Shown here piece by piece: positions 22,997 to 38,681 of a stretch of 64,000 nucleotides of DNA; position 1 is the stretch's first letter; every line of letters begins with the position of its first letter. Both the position numbers and the translations under genes were made by a program. The notes under the pieces were generated by a model. The model ran no database searches. It worked only from the letters and a program-made list of their open reading frames with translations, and was not told the DNA's origin. Source of the stretch: Ricordea florida (taxonomy: Eukaryota; Cnidaria; Anthozoa; Corallimorpharia; Ricordeidae); the NCBI GenBank assembly GCA_949710005.1, contig OX453272.1, positions 17,776,262-17,840,261 of the forward strand, read 5' to 3'.

Positions 22997-25900
22997 TTCG
23001 AAACTTAAAACGTATGGTAAAATGTGCTATTACAACTAAAGAGAACATTAAAAATGCTTACATAACTTACTTACCTACAAGACGGTCGTCCTGCCCATAC
23101 AATCTCTTATAATGCATTTTGACCAAAATCTGTGAGGCTGAGTTTCTTGACAGCCAGCTGCTTGTATCGTATCTCAGCGTCTAGAATGAGTATAAACACG
23201 AGATAAAGTGCGTTACAAAGTACATATTAAATGCTACAACACGGTGAAAGCGGCATATTGATCGGCCTTTTGTGTAATAAGCACTCGTTTGATAAAGTTT
23301 AGTACTGTGTGAGCAGTCTTCCTTACAATCAGCTGACTTAAGTAAATATATCCACAGCTAAACTACAATATAATCACGAATCACAATCAATCTAATTTTA
23401 TTCTTAAGTATTGCCTTTTGCGGTATAGCATAAATCGGCAAAGTGTCAGAATTGCAAAGATTCTGCAAAATAGGATAAAATGACCTTTATTCCAAGGGGG
23501 TAGGTTCGTGTCTTAAACGCGCATGCGTAGTGGCAAAAAGTCTAGGCCTTAAGAATTACATTGAAATTAAATCGTTCTAATCAAAATTTTATTCGAAACC
23601 TTAAACGTATGGTAAAATGTGCTATTACAACTAAAGAGAACATTAAAAATGCTTACATAACTTACTTACCTAGAAGACGGCCGTCCTGCCCATACAATCT
23701 CTTATAATGCACTTTGACCAAAATCTGTAAGGCTGAGTTTCTTGACAGCCAGCTGCATGTATCGTATCTCAGCGTCTAGAATGAGTATAAACACGAGATA
23801 AAGTGCGTTACAAAGTACATATTAAATGCTACAACACGGTGAAAGCGGCATATTAATCGGCAATCTGTGTAATAAGCACTCGTTTGATAAAGTTTAGTAC
23901 TGTGTAAGCAGTCTTCTTTACAATCAGCTGACTTAAGTAAATATATGCACAGCTAAACTACAATATAATCACGAATCACAATCAATCTAATTTTATTCTT
24001 AAGTATTGCCTTTTGCGGTATAGCATAAGTCGGAAAAGTGTCAGAATTGCAAAGATTCTGCAAAATAGGATAAAATGACCTTTATTCCAAGGGGGTAGGT
24101 TCGTGTTCTAAACGCGCATGCGTAGTGGCAAAAGGTCTAAGCCTTAAGAATTACATTGAAATTAAATCGTTCTAATCAAAATTTTATTCGAAACTTTAAA
24201 CGTATGGTAAAATGTGCTATTACAACTAAAGAGAACATTAAAAATGCTTACATAACTTACTTACCTAGAAGACGGTCGTCCTGCCCATACAATCTCTTAT
24301 AATGCATTTTGACCAAAATCTGTGAGGCTGAGTTTCTTGACAGCCAGCTGCATGTATCGTATCTCAGCGTCTAGAATGAGTATAAACACGAGATAAAGTG
24401 CGTTACAAAGTACATATTAAATGCTACAACACGGTGAAAGCGGCATATTGATCGGCCTTTTGTGTAATAAGCACTCGTTTGATAAAGTTTAGTACTGTGT
24501 GAGCAGTCTTCTTTACAATTAGCTGACTTAAGTAAATATATCCACAGCTAAACTACAATATAATCACGAATCACAATCAATCTAATTTTATTCTTAAATA
24601 TTGCCTTTTGCGGTATAGCATAAATCGGCAAAGTGTCAGAATTGCAAAGATTCTGCAAAATAGGATAAAATGACCTTTATTCCAAGGGGGTAGGTTCGTG
24701 TCTTAAACGCGCATGCGTAGTAGCAAAAAGTCTAGGCCTTAAGAATTACATTGAAATTAAATCGTTCTAATCAAAATTTTATTCGAAACTTAAAACTTAT
24801 GGCAAAATGTGCTATTACAACTAAAGAGAACATTAAAAATGCTTACATAACTTACTTACCTAGAAGACGGTCGTCCTGCCCATACAATCTCTTATAATGC
24901 ATTTTGACCAAAATCTGTGAGGCTGAGTTTCTTGACAGCCAGCTGCATGTATCGTATCTCAGCGTCTAGAATGAGTATAAACACGAGATAAAGTACGTTA
25001 CAAAGTACATATTAAATGCTACAACACGGTGAAAGCGGCATATTAATCGGCAATCTGTGTAATAAGCACTCGTTTGATAAAGTTTAGTACTGTGTGAGCA
25101 GTCTTCTTTACAATTAGCTGACTTAAGTAAATATATGCACAGCTAAACTACAATATAATCACGAATCACAATCAATCTAATTTTATTCTTAAGTATTGCC
25201 TTTTGCGGTATAGCATAAGTCGGAAAAGTGTCAGAATTGCAAAGATTCTGCAAAATAGGATAAAATGACCTTTATTCCAAGGGGGTAGGTTCGTGTTCTA
25301 AACGCGCATGCGTAGTGGCAAAAGGTCTAAGCCTTAAGAATTACATTGAAATTAAATCGTTCTAATCAAAATTTTATTCGAAACTTTAAACGTATGGTAA
25401 AATGTGCTATTACAACTAAAGAGAACATTAAAAATGCTTACATAACTTACTTACCTAGAAGACGGTCGTCCTGCCCATACAATCTCTTATAATGCATTTT
25501 GACCAAAATCTGTGAGGCTGAGTTTCTTGACAGCCAGCTGCATGTATCGTATCTCAGCGTCTAGAATGAGTATAAACACGAGATAAAGTGCGTTACAAAG
25601 TACATATTAAATGCTACAACACGGTGAAAGCGGCATATTGATCGGCCTTTTGTGTAATAAGCACTCGTTTGATAAAGTTTAGTACTGTGTGAGCAGTCTT
25701 CTTTACAATCAGCTGACTTAAGTAAATATATCCACAGCTAAACTACAATATAATCACGAATCACAATCAATCTAATTTTATTCTTAAGTATTGCCTTTTG
25801 CGGTATAGCATAAGTCGGCAAAGTGTCAGAATTGCAAAGATTCTGCAAAATAGGATAAAATGACCTTTATTCCAAGGGGGTAGGTTCGTGTCTTAAACGC

Positions 25901-27973
25901 GCATGCGTAGTGGCAAAAAGTCTAGGCCTTAAGAATTACATTGAAATTAAATCGTTCTAATCAAAATTTTATTCGAAACTTTAAACGTATGGTAAAATGT
26001 GCTATTACAACTAAAGAGAACATTAAAAATGCTTACATAACTTACTTACCTAGAAGACGGTCGTCCTGCCCATACAATCTCTTATAATGCACTTTGACCA
26101 AAATCTGTAAGGCTGAGTTTCTTGACAGCCAGCTGCATGTATCGTATCTCAGCGTCTAGAATGAGTATAAACACGAGATAAAGTGCGTTACAAAGTACAT
26201 ATTAAATGCTACAACACGGTGAAAGCGGCATATTAATCGGCAATCTGTGTAATAAGCACTCGTTTGATAAAGTTTAGTACTGTGTAAGCAGTCTTCTTTA
26301 ATATCAGCTGACTTAAGTAAATATATGCACAGCTAAACTACAATATAATCACGAATCACAATCAATCTAATTTTATTCTTAAGTATTGCCTTTTGCGGTA
26401 TAGCATAAGTCGGAAAAGTGTCAGAATTGCAAAGATTCTGCAAAATAGGATAAAATGACCTTTATTCCAAGGGGGTAGGTTCGTGTTCTAAACGCGCATG
26501 CGTAGTGGCAAAAGGTCTAAGCCTTAAGAATTACATTGAAATTAAATCGTTCTAATCAAAATTTTATTCGAAACCTTAAACGTATGGTAAAATGTGCTAT
26601 TACAACTAAAGAGAACATTAAAAATGCTTACATAACTTACTTACCTAGAAGACGGTCGTCCTGCCCATACAATCTCTTATAATGCACTTTGACCAAAATC
26701 TGTAAGGCTGAGTTTCTTGACAGCCAGCTGCATGTATCGTATCTCAGCGTCTAGAATGAGTATAAACACGAGATAAAGTGCGTTACAAAGTACATATTAA
26801 ATGCTACAACACGGTGAAAGCGGCATATTAATCGGCAATCTGTGTAATAAGCACTCGTTTGATAAAGTTTAGTACTGTGTAAGCAGTCTTCTTTACAATC
26901 AGCTGACTTAAGTAAATATATGCACAGCTAAACTACAATATAATCACGAATCACAATCAATCTAATTTTATTCTTAAGTATTGCCTTTTGCGGTATAGCA
27001 TAAGTCGGAAAAGTGTCAGAATTGCAAAGATTCTGCAAAATAGGATAAAATGACCTTTATTCCAAGGGGGTAGGTTCGTGTTCTAAACGCGCATGCGTAG
27101 TGGCAAAAGGTCTAAGCCTTAAGAATTACATTGAAATTAAATCGTTCTAATCAAAATTTTATTCGAAACTTTAAACGTATGGTAAAATGTGCTATTACAA
27201 CTAAAGAGAACATTAAAAATGCTTACATAACTTACTTACCTAGAAGACGGTCGTCCTGCCCATACAATCTCTTATAATGCATTTTGACCAAAATCTGTGA
27301 GGCTGAGTTTCTTGACAGCCAGCTGCATGTATCGTATCTCAGCGTCTAGAATGAGTATAAACACGAGATAAAGTGCGTTACAAAGTACATATTAAATGCT
27401 ACAACACGGTGAAAGCGGCATATTGATCGGCCTTTTGTGTAATAAGCACTCGTTTGATAAAGTTTAGTACTGTGTGAACAGTCTTCTTTACAATTAGCTG
27501 ACTTAAGTAAATATATCCACAGCTAAACTACAATATAATCACGAATCACAATCAATCTAATTTTATTCTTAAATATTGCCTTTTGCGGTATAGCATAAAT
27601 CGGCAAAGTGTCAGAATTGCAAAGATTCTGCAAAATAGGATAAAATGACCTTTATTCCAAGGGGGTAGGTTCGTGTCTTAAACGCGCATGCGTAGTGGCA
27701 AAAAGTCTAAGCCTTAAAAATTACATTGAAATTAAATCGTTCTAATCAAAATTTTATTCGAAAATTTTTATTCAAAATTTTATTCTTAAATATTGCCTTT
27801 TGCGGTATAGCATAAATCGGCAAAGTGTCAGAATTGCAAAGATTCTGCAAAATAGGATAAAATGACCTTTATTCCAAGGGGGTAGGTTCGTGTCTTAAAC
27901 GCGCATGCGTAGTGGCAAAAAGTCTAGGCCTTAAGAATTACATTGAAATTAAATCGTTCTAATAAAAATTTTA
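22997..27973. repeat. expanded higher-order unit, copy 3 (4977 bp)
   Basis: Eight full monomers start at 22997, 23592, 24187, 24782, 25377, 25972, 26567 and 27162, followed by the truncated monomer at 27757. It resembles copies 1 and 2 at both ends but has three extra monomers in the middle. The first monomer lacks the 7-bp deletion. The 24782 monomer introduces a GGCAAAATG variant that reappears at 29759 and 32139. Confidence 0.8.
27757..27973. repeat. truncated 217-bp monomer, copy 3
   Basis: The junction is the same as in the other two copies. The 3' end differs (TCTAGGCCTTAAGAATT and TAATAAAAATTT instead of the earlier forms), showing later exchange with another monomer. Confidence 0.86.
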
Positions 27974-30353
27974 TTCGAAACTTTAAACGTATGGTAAAAT
28001 GTGCTATTACAACTAAAGAGAACATTAAAAATGCTTACATAACTTACTTACCTAGAAGACGGTCGTCCTGCCCATACAATCTCTTATAATGCATTTTGAC
28101 CAAAATCTGTGAGGCTGAGTTTCTTGACAGCCAGCTGCTTGTATCGTATCTCAGCGTCTAGAATGAGTATAAACACGAGATAAAGTGCGTTACAAAGTAC
28201 ATATTAAATGCTACAACACGGTGAAAGCGGCATATTGATCGGCCTTTTGTGTAATAAGCACTCGTTTGATAAAGTTTAGTACTGTGTGAGCAGTCTTCTT
28301 TACAATCAGCTGACTTAAGTAAATATATCCACAGCTAAACTACAATATAATCACGAATCACAATCAATCTAATTTTATTCTTAAGTATTGCCTTTTGCGG
28401 TATAGCATAAGTCGGCAAAGTGTCAGAATTGCAAAGATTCTGCAAAATAGGATAAAATGACCTTTATTCCAAGGGGGTAGGTTCGTGTCTTAAACGCGCA
28501 TGCGTAGTGGCAAAAAGTCTAGGCCTTAAGAATTACATTGAAATTAAATCGTTCTAATCAAAATTTTATTCGAAACCTTAAACGTATGGTAAAATGTGCT
28601 ATTACAACTAAAGAGAACATTAAAAATGCTTACATAACTTACTTACCTAGAAGACGGCCGTCCTGCCCATACAATCTCTTATAATGCACTTTGACCAAAA
28701 TCTGTAAGGCTGAGTTTCTTGACAGCCAGCTGCATGTATCGTATCTCAGCGTCTAGAATGAGTATAAACACGAGATAAAGTGCGTTACAAAGTACATATT
28801 AAATGCTACAACACGGTGAAAGCGGCATATTAATCGGCAATCTGTGTAATAAGCACTCGTTTGATAAACTTTAGTACTGTGTAAGCAGTCTTCTTTACAA
28901 TCAGCTGACTTAAGTAAATATATGCACAGCTAAACTACAATATAATCACGAATCACAATCAATCTAATTTTATTCTTAAGTATTGCCTTTTGCGGTATAG
29001 CATAAGTCGGAAAAGTGTCAGAATTGCAAAGATTCTGCAAAATAGGATAAAATGACCTTTATTCCAAGGGGGTAGGTTCCTGTTCTAAACGCGCATGCGT
29101 AGTGGCAAAAGGTCTAAGCCTTAAGAATTACATTGAAATTAAATCGTTCTAATCAAAATTTTATTCGAAACCTTAAACGTATGGTAAAATGTGCTATTAC
29201 AACTAAAGAGAACATTAAAAATGCTTACATAACTTACTTACCTAGAAGACGGTCGTCCTGCCCATACAATCTCTTATAATGCATTTTGACCAAAATCTGT
29301 GAGGCTGAGTTTCTTGACAGCCAGCTGCATGTATCGTATCTCAGCGTCTAGAATGAGTATAAACACGAGATAAAGTGCGTTACAAAGTACATATTAAATG
29401 CTACAACACGGTGAAAGCGGCATATTGATCGGCCTTTTGTGTAATAAGCACTCGTTTGATAAAGTTTAGTACTGTGTGAGCAGTCTTCTTTACAATTAGC
29501 TGACTTAAGTAAATATATCCACAGCTAAACTACAATATAATCACGAATCACAATCAATCTAATTTTACTCTTAAATATTGCCTTTTGCGGTATAGCATAA
29601 ATCGGCAAAGTGTCAGAATTGCAAAGATTCTGCAAAATAGGATAAAATGACCTTTATTCCAAGGGGGTAGGTTCGTGTCTTAAACGCGCATGCGTAGTAG
29701 CAAAAAGTCTAAGCCTTAAGAATTACATTGAAACTAAATCGTTCTAATCAAAATTTTATTCGAAACTTAAAACTTATGGCAAAATGTGCTATTACAACTA
29801 AAGAGAACATTAAAAATGCTTAAATAACTTACTTACCTAGAAGACGGTCGTCCTGCCCATACAATCTCTTATAATGCATTTTGACCAAAATCTGTGAGGC
29901 TGAGTTTCTTGACAGCCAGCTGCATGTATCGTATCTCAGGGTCTAGAATGAGTATAAACACGAGATAAAGTACGTTACAAAGTACATATTAAATGCTACA
30001 ACACGGTGAAAGCGGAATATTAATCGGCAATCTGTGTAATAAGCACTCGTTTGATAAAGTTTAGTACTGTGTGAGCAGTCTTCTTTACAATTAGCTGACT
30101 TAAGTAAATATATCCACAGCTAAACTACAATATAATCACGAATCACAATCAATCTAATTTTATTCTTAAGTATTGCCTTTTGCGGTATAGCATAAGTCGG
30201 AAAAGTGTCAGAATTGCAAAGATTCTGCAAAATAGGATAAAATGACCTTTATTCCAAGGGGGTAGGTTCGTGTCTTAAACGCGCATGCGTAGTGGCAAAA
30301 AGTCTAAGCCTTAAAAATTACATTGAAATTAAATCGTTCTAATAAAAATTTTA
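27974..30353. repeat. 2380-bp four-monomer unit, copy 1
   Basis: Monomers start at 27974, 28569, 29164 and 29759. Markers are CTGCTTGTATCG in the first, GACGGCCGTCC in the second, GAAACTAAATCG at the end of the third and CAGGGTCTAG in the fourth. All four recur in the same order in the next block. Confidence 0.85.
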
Positions 30354-32733
30354 TTCGAAACTTTAAACGTATGGTAAAATGTGCTATTACAACTAAAGAG
30401 AACATTAAAAATGCTTACATAACTTACTTACCTAGAAGACGGTCGTCCTGCCCATACAATCTCTTATAATGCATTTTGACCAAAATCTGTGAGGCTGAGT
30501 TTCTTGACAGCCAACTGCTTGTATCGTATCTCAGCGTCTAGAATGAGTATAAACACGAGATAAAGTGCGTTACAAAGTACATATTAAATGCTACAACACG
30601 GTGAAAGCGGCATATTGATCGGCCTTTTGTGTAATAAGCACTCGTTTGATAAAGTTTAGTACCGTGTGAGCAGTCTTCTTTACAATCAGCTGACTTAAGT
30701 AAATATATCCACAGCTAAACTACAATATAATCACGAATCACAATCAATCTAATTTTATTCTTAAGTATTGCCTTTTGCGGTATAGCATAAGTCGGCAAAG
30801 TGTCAGAATTGCAAAGATTCTGCAAAATAGGATAAAATGACCTTTATTCCAAGGGGGTAGGTTCGTGTCTTAAACGCGCATGCGTAGTGGCAAAAAGTCT
30901 AGGCCTTAAGAATTACATTGAAATTAAATCGTTCTAATCAAAATTTTATTCGAAACCTTAAACGTATGGTAAAATGTGCTATTACAACTAAAGAGAACAT
31001 TAAAAATGCTTACATAACTTACTTACCTAGAAGACGGCCGTCCTGCCCATACAATCTCTTATAATGCACTTTGACCAAAATCTGTAAGGCTGAGTTTCTT
31101 GACAGCCAGCTGCATGTATCGTATCTCAGCGTCTAGAATGAGTATAAACACGAGATAAAGTGCGTTACAAAGTACATATTAAATGCTACAACACGGTGAA
31201 AGCGGCATATTAATCGGCAATCTGTGTAATAAGCACTCGTTTGATAAAGTTTAGTACTGTGTAAGCAGTCTTCTTTACAATCAGCTGACTTAAGTAAATA
31301 TATGCACAGCTAAACTACAATATAATCACGAATCACAATCAATCTAATTTTATTCTTAAGTATTGCCTTTTGCGGTATAGCATAAGTCGGAAAAGTGTCA
31401 GAATTGCAAAGATTCTGCAAAATAGGATAAAATGACCTTTATTCCAAGGGGGTAGGTTCCTGTTCTAAACGCGCATGCGTAGTGGCAAAAGGTCTAAGCC
31501 TTAAGAATTACATTGAAATTAAATCGTTCTAATCAAAATTTTATTCGAAACCTTAAACGTATGGTAAAATGTGCTATTACAACTAAAGAGAACATTAAAA
31601 ATGCTTACATAACTTACTTACCTAGAAGACGGTCGTCCTGCCCATACAATCTCTTATAATGCATTTTGACCAAAATCTGTGAGGCTGAGTTTCTTGACAG
31701 CCAGCTGCATGTATCGTATCTCAGCGTCTAGAATGAGTATAAACACGAGATAAAGTGCGTTACAAAGTACATATTAAATGCTACAACACGGTGAAAGCGG
31801 CATATTGATCGGCCTTTTGTGTAATAAGCACTCGTTTGATAAAGTTTAGTACTGTGTGAGCAGTCTTCTTTACAATTAGCTGACTTAAGTAAATATATCC
31901 ACAGCTAAACTACAATATAATCACGAATCACAATCAATCTAATTTTATTCTTAAATATTGCCTTTTGCGGTATAGCATAAATCGGCAAAGTGTCAGAATT
32001 GCAAAGATTCTGCAAAATAGGATAAAATGACCTTTATTCCAAGGGGGTAGGTTCGTGTCTTAAACGCGCATGCGTAGTAGCAAAAAGTCTAAGCCTTAAG
32101 AATTACATTGAAACTAAATCGTTCTAATCAAAATTTTATTCGAAACTTAAAACTTATGGCAAAATGTGCTATTACAACTAAAGAGAACATTAAAAATGCT
32201 TACATAACTTACTTACCTAGAAGACGGTCGTCCTGCCCATACAATCTCTTATAATGCATTTTGACCAAAATCTGTGAGGCTGAGTTTCTTGACAGCCAGC
32301 TGCATGTATCGTATCTCAGGGTCTAGAATGAGTATAAACACGAGATAAAGTACGTTACAAAGTACATATTAAATGCTACAACACGGTGAAAGCGGCATAT
32401 TAATCGGCAATCTGTGTAATAAGCACTCGTTTGATAAAGTTTAGTACTGTGTGAGCAGTCTTCTTTACAATTAGCTGACTTAAGTAAATATATGCACAGC
32501 TAAACTACAATATAATCACGAATCACAATCAATCTAATTTTATTCTTAAGTATTGCCTTTTGCGGTATAGCATAAGTCGGAAAAGTGTCAGAATTGCAAA
32601 GATTCTGCAAAATAGGATAAAATGACCTTTATTCCAAGGGGGTAGGTTCGTGTCTTCAACGCGCATGCGTAGTGGCAAAAAGTCTAAGCCTTAAGAATTA
32701 CATTGAAATTAAATCGTTCTAATAAAAATTTTA
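30354..32733. repeat. 2380-bp four-monomer unit, copy 2
   Basis: Monomers start at 30354, 30949, 31544 and 32139 with the same ordered markers as 27974-30353. The last monomer ends with a private CTTCAACGCG that reappears at about 45146, tying it to the large duplication. Confidence 0.85.
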
Positions 32734-35700
32734 TTCGAAACTTTAAACGTATGGTAAAATGTGCTATTACAACTAAAGAGAACATTAAAAATGCTTACAT
32801 AACTTACTTACCTAGAAGACGGTCGTCCTGCCCATACAATCTCTTATAATGCATTTTGACCAAAATCTGTGAGGCTGAGTTTCTTGACAGCCAGCTGCTT
32901 GTATCGTATCTCAGCGTCTAGAATGAGTATAAACACGAGATAAAGTGCGTTACAAAGTACATATTAAATGCTACAACACGGTGAAAGCGGCATATTGATC
33001 GGCCTTTTGTGTAATAAGCACTCGTTTCATAAAGTTTAGTACTGTGTGAGCAGTCTTCTTTACAATCAGCTGACTTAAGTAAATATATCCACAGCTAAAC
33101 TACAATATAATCACGAATCACAATCAATCTAATTTTATTCTTAAGTATTGCCTTTTGCGGTATAGCATAAGTCGGCAAAGTGTCAGAATTGCAAAGATTC
33201 TGCAAAATAGGATAAAATGACCTTTATTCCAAGGGGGTAGGTTCGTGTTCTTAACGCGCATGCGTAGTGGCAAAAGGTCTAAGCCTTAAGAATTACATTG
33301 AAATTAAATCGTTCTAATCAAAATTTTATTCGAAACTTTAAACGTATGGTAAAATGTGCTATTACAACTAAAGAGAACATTAAAAATGCTTACATAACTT
33401 ACTTACCTAGAAGACGGTCGTCCTGCCCATACAATCTCTTATAATGCATTTTGACCAAAATCTGTGAGGCTGAGTTTCTTGACAGCCAGCTGCATGTATC
33501 GTATCTCAGCGTCTAGAATGAGTATAAACACGAGATAAAGTGCGTTACAAAGTACATATTAAATGCTACAACACGGTGAAAGCGGCATATTGATCGGCCT
33601 TTTGTGTAATAAGCACTCGTTTGATAAAGTTTAGTACTGTGTGAGCAGTCTTCTTTACAATTAGCTGACTTAAGTAAATATATCCACAGCTAAACTACAA
33701 TATAATCACGAATCACAATCAATCTAATTTTATTCTTAAATATTGCCTTTTGTGGTATAGCATAAGTCGGCAAAGTGTCAGAATTGCAAAGATTCTGCAA
33801 AATAGGATAAAATGACCTTTATTCCAAGGGGGTAGGTTCGTGTCTTAAACGCGCATGCGTAGTAGCAAAAAGTCTAAGCCTTAAGAATTACATTGAAATT
33901 AAATCGTTCTAATCAAAATTTTATTCGAAACTTAAAACTTATGGTAAAATGTGGTATTACAACTAAAGAGAACATTAAAAATGCTTACATAACTTACTTA
34001 CCTAGAAGACGGTCGTCCTGCCCATACAATCTCTTATAATGCATTTTGACCAAAATCTGTGAGGCTGAGTTTCTTGACAGCCAGCTGCATGTATCGTATC
34101 TCAGCGTCTAGAATGAGTATAAACACGAGATAAAGTACGTTACAAAGTACATATTAAATGCTACAACACGGTGAAAGCGGCATATTAATCGGCCTTTTGT
34201 GTAATAAGCACTCGTTTGATAAAGTTTAGTACTGTGTGAGCAGTCTTCTTTACAATTAGCTGACTTAAGTAAATATATGCACAGCTAAACTACAATATAA
34301 TCACGAATCACAATCAATCTAATTTTATTCTTAAGTATTGCCTTTTGCGGTATAGCATAAGTCGGAAAAGTGTCAGAATTGCAAAGATTCTGCAAAATAG
34401 GATAAAATGACCTTTATTCCAAGAGGGTAGGTTAGTGTCTTAAACGCGCATGCGTAGTGGCAAAAAGTCTAAGCCTTAAAAATTACATTGAAATTAAATC
34501 GTTCTAATCAAAATTTTATTCGAAACTTAAAACGTATGGTAAAATGTGCTATTACAACTAAAGAGAACATTAAAAATGCTTACATAACTTACTTACCTAG
34601 AAGACGGTCGTCCTACCCATACAATCTCTTATAATGCATTTTGACCAAAATCTGTGAGGCTGAGTTTCTTGACAGCCAGCTGCTTGTATCGTATCTCAGC
34701 GTCTAGAATGAGTATAAACACGAGATAAAGTGCGTTACAAAGTACATATTAAATGCTACAACACGGTGAAAGCGGCATATTGATCGGCCTTTTGTGTAAT
34801 AAGCACTCGTTTGATAAAGTTTAGTACTGTGTGAGCAGTCTTCTTTACAATTAGCTGACTTAAGTAAATATATCCACAGCTAAACTAAAATATAATCACG
34901 AATCACAATCAATCTAATTTTATTCTTAAGTATTGCCTTTTGCGGTATAGCATAAGTCGGAAAAGTGTCAGAATTGCAAAGATTCTGCAAAATAGGATAA
35001 AATGACCTTTATTCCAAGGGGGTAGGTTCGTGTCTTAAACGCGCATGCGTAGTGGCAAAAAGTCTAAGCCTTAAAAATTACATTGAAATTAAATCGTTCT
35101 AATAAAAATTTTATTCGAAACTTTAAACGTATGGTAAAATGTGCTATTACAACTAAAGAGAACATTAAAAATGCTTACATAACTTACTTACCTAGAAGAC
35201 GGTCGTCCTGCCCATACAATCTCTTATAATGCATTTTGACCAAAATCTGTGAGGCTGAGTTTCTTGACAGCCAGCTGCATGTATCGTATCTCAGCGTCTA
35301 GAATGAGTATAAACACGAGATAAAGTGCGTTAAAAAGTACATATTAAATGCTACAACCCAGTGAAAGCGGAATATTAATCGGCAATCTCTGTAATAAGCA
35401 CTCGTTTTATAAAGTTTAGTACTGTGTGAGCAGTCTTCTTTACAATCAGCTGACTTAAGTAAATATATGCACAGCTAAACTACAAAATAATCACGAATCA
35501 CAATCAATCTAATTTTATTCTTAAATATTGTCTTTTGCGGTATAGCATAAATCGGAAAAAAGTCAGAATTGCAAAGATTCTGCAAAATAGGATAAAATGA
35601 CCTTTATTCCAAGGGGGTAGATTCGTGTCTTAAACGCGCATGCGTAGTGGCAAAAAGTCTTAGCCTTAAAAATTACATTGAAATTAAATCGTTCTAATCA

Positions 35701-38681
35701 AAATTTTATTCGAAACTTAAAACTTATGGTAAAATGTGCTATTACAACTAAAGAGAACATTAAAAATGCTTCATAACTTACTTACCTAGAAGACGGTCGT
35801 CCTGCCCATACAATCTCTTATAATGCATTTTGACCAAAATCTGTGAGGCCGAGTTTCTTGACAGCCAGCTGCATGTATCGTATCTCAGCGTCTAGAATGA
35901 GTATAAACACGAGATAAAGTGCGTTACAAAGTACATATTAAATGCTACAACACGGTGAAAGCGGCATATTGATCGGCCTTTTGTGTAATAAGCACTCGTT
36001 TGATAAAGTTTAGTACTGTGTGAGCAGTCTTCTTTACAATTAGCTGACTTAATTAAATATATCCACAGCTAAACTACAATATAATCACGAATCACAATCA
36101 ATCTAATTTTATTCTTAAGTATTGCCTTTTGCGGTATAGCATCAATCGGCAAAGTGTCAGAATTGCAAAGATTCTGCAAAATAGGATAAAATCACCTTTA
36201 TTCCAGGGGAGTAGGTTCGTGTATTAAACGCGCATGCGTAGTAACAAAAAGTCTAAGCCTTAAGAATTACATTGAAATTAAATCGTTCTAATCAAAATTT
36301 TATTCGAAACTTAAGACTTATGGTAAAATGTGCTATTACAACTAAAGAAAACATTAAAAATGCTTACATAACTTACTTACCTACAAGACGGTCGTCCTGC
36401 CCATACAATCTCTTATAATGCACTTTGACCAAAATCTGTCAGGCTGAGTTTCTTGACAGCCAGCTGCATGTATCGTATCTTAGCGTCTAGAATGAGTATA
36501 AACACGAGATAAAGTGCGTTACAAAGTACATATTAAATGCTACAACACGGTGAAAGCGGCATATTAATCGGCAATCTGTGTAATAAGCACTCGTTTGATA
36601 AAGTTTAGTACTGTGTAAGCAGTCTTCTTTACAATCAGCTGACTTAAGTAAATATATGCACAGCTAAACTACAATATAATCACGAATCACAATCAATCTA
36701 ATTTTATTCTTAAGTATTGCCTTTTGCGGTATAGCATAAGTCGGAAAAGTGTCAGAATTGCAAAGATTCTGCAAAATAGGATAAAATGACCTTTATTCCA
36801 AGGGGGTAGGTTCGTGTTCTAAACGCGCATGCGTAGTGGCAAAAGGTCTAAGCCTTAAGAATTACATTGAAATTAAATCGTTCTAATCAAAATTTTATTC
36901 GAAACTTTAAACGTATGGTAAAATGTGCTATTACAACTAAAGAGAACATTAAAAATGCTTACATAACTTACTTACCTAGAAGACGGTCGTCCTGCCCATA
37001 CAATCTCTTATAATGCATTTTGACCAAAATCTGTGAGGCTGAGTTTCTTGACAGCCAGCTGCATGTATCGTATCTCAGCGTCTAGAATGAGTATAAACAC
37101 GAGATAAAGTGCGTTACAAAGTACATATTAAATGCTACAACACGGTGAAAGCGGAATATTGATCGGCCTTTTGTGTAATAAGCACTCGTTTGATAAAGTT
37201 TAGTACTGTGTGAGCAGTTTTCTTTACAATTAGCTGACTTAAGTAAATATATCCACAGCTAAACTAAAATATAATCACGAATCACAATCAATCTAATTTT
37301 ATTCTTAAGTATTGCCTTTTGCGGTATAGCATAAGTCGGCAAAGTGTCAGAATTGCAAAGATTCTGCAAAATAGGATAAAATGACCTTTATTCCAAGGGG
37401 GTAGGTTCGTGTCTTAAACGCGCATGCGTAGTGGCAAAAAGTCTAAGCCTTAAGAATTACATTGAAATTAAATCGTTCTAATCAAAATTTTATTCGAAAC
37501 TTAAAACGTATGGTAAAATGTGCTATTACAACTAAAGAGAACATTAAAAATGCTTACATAACTTACTTACCTACAAGACGGTCGTCTTGCCCATACAATC
37601 TCTTATAATGCATTTTGACCAAAATCTGTGAGGCTGAGTTTCTTGACAGCCAGCTGCATGTATCGTATCTCAGCGTCTAGAATGAGTATAAACACGAGAT
37701 AAAGTGCGTTAAAAAGTACATATTAAATGCTACAACCCAGTGAAAGCGGAATATTAATCGGCAATCTGTGTAATAAGCACTCGTTTTATAAAGTTTAGTA
37801 CTGTGTGAGCAGTCTTCTTTACAATCAGCTGACTTAAGTAAATATATGCACAGCTAAACTACAAAATAATCACGAATCACAATCAATCTAATTTTATTCT
37901 TAAATATTGCCTTTTGCGGTATAGCATAAATCGGAAAAAAGTCAGAATTGCAAAGATTCTGAAAAATAGGATAAAATGACCTTTATTCCAAGGGGGTAGA
38001 TTCGTGTCTTAAACGCGCATGCGTAGTGGCAAAAAGTCTAAGCCTTAAAAATTACATTGAAATTAAATCGTTCTAATCAAAATTTTATTCGAAACTTAAA
38101 ACTTATGGTAAAATGTGCTATTACAACTAAAGAGAACATTAAAAATGCTTCATAACTTACTTACCTAGAAGACGGTCGTCCTGCCCATACAATCTCTTAT
38201 AATGCATTTTGACCAAAATCTGTGAGGCCGAGTTTCTTGACAGCCAGCTGCATGTATCGTATCTCAGCGTCTAGAATGAGTATAAACACGAGATAAAGTG
38301 CGTTACAAAGTACATATTAAATGCTACAACACGGTGAAAGCGGCATATTGATCGGCCTTTTGTGTAATAAGCACTCGTTTGATAAAGTTTAGTACTGTGT
38401 GAGCAGTCTTCTTTACAATTAGCTGACTTAATTAAATATATCCACAGCTAAACTACAATATAATCACGAATCACAATCAATCTAATTTTATTCTTAAGTA
38501 TTGCCTTTTGCGGTATAGCATCAATCGGCAAAGTGTCAGAATTGCAAAGATTCTGCAAAATAGGATAAAATCACCTTTATTCCAGGGGAGTAGGTTCGTG
38601 TCTTACAGGCGCATGTGTAGTAGCAAAAAGTCTAAGCCTTAAAAATTACATTGAAATTAAATCGTTCTAATCAAAATTTTA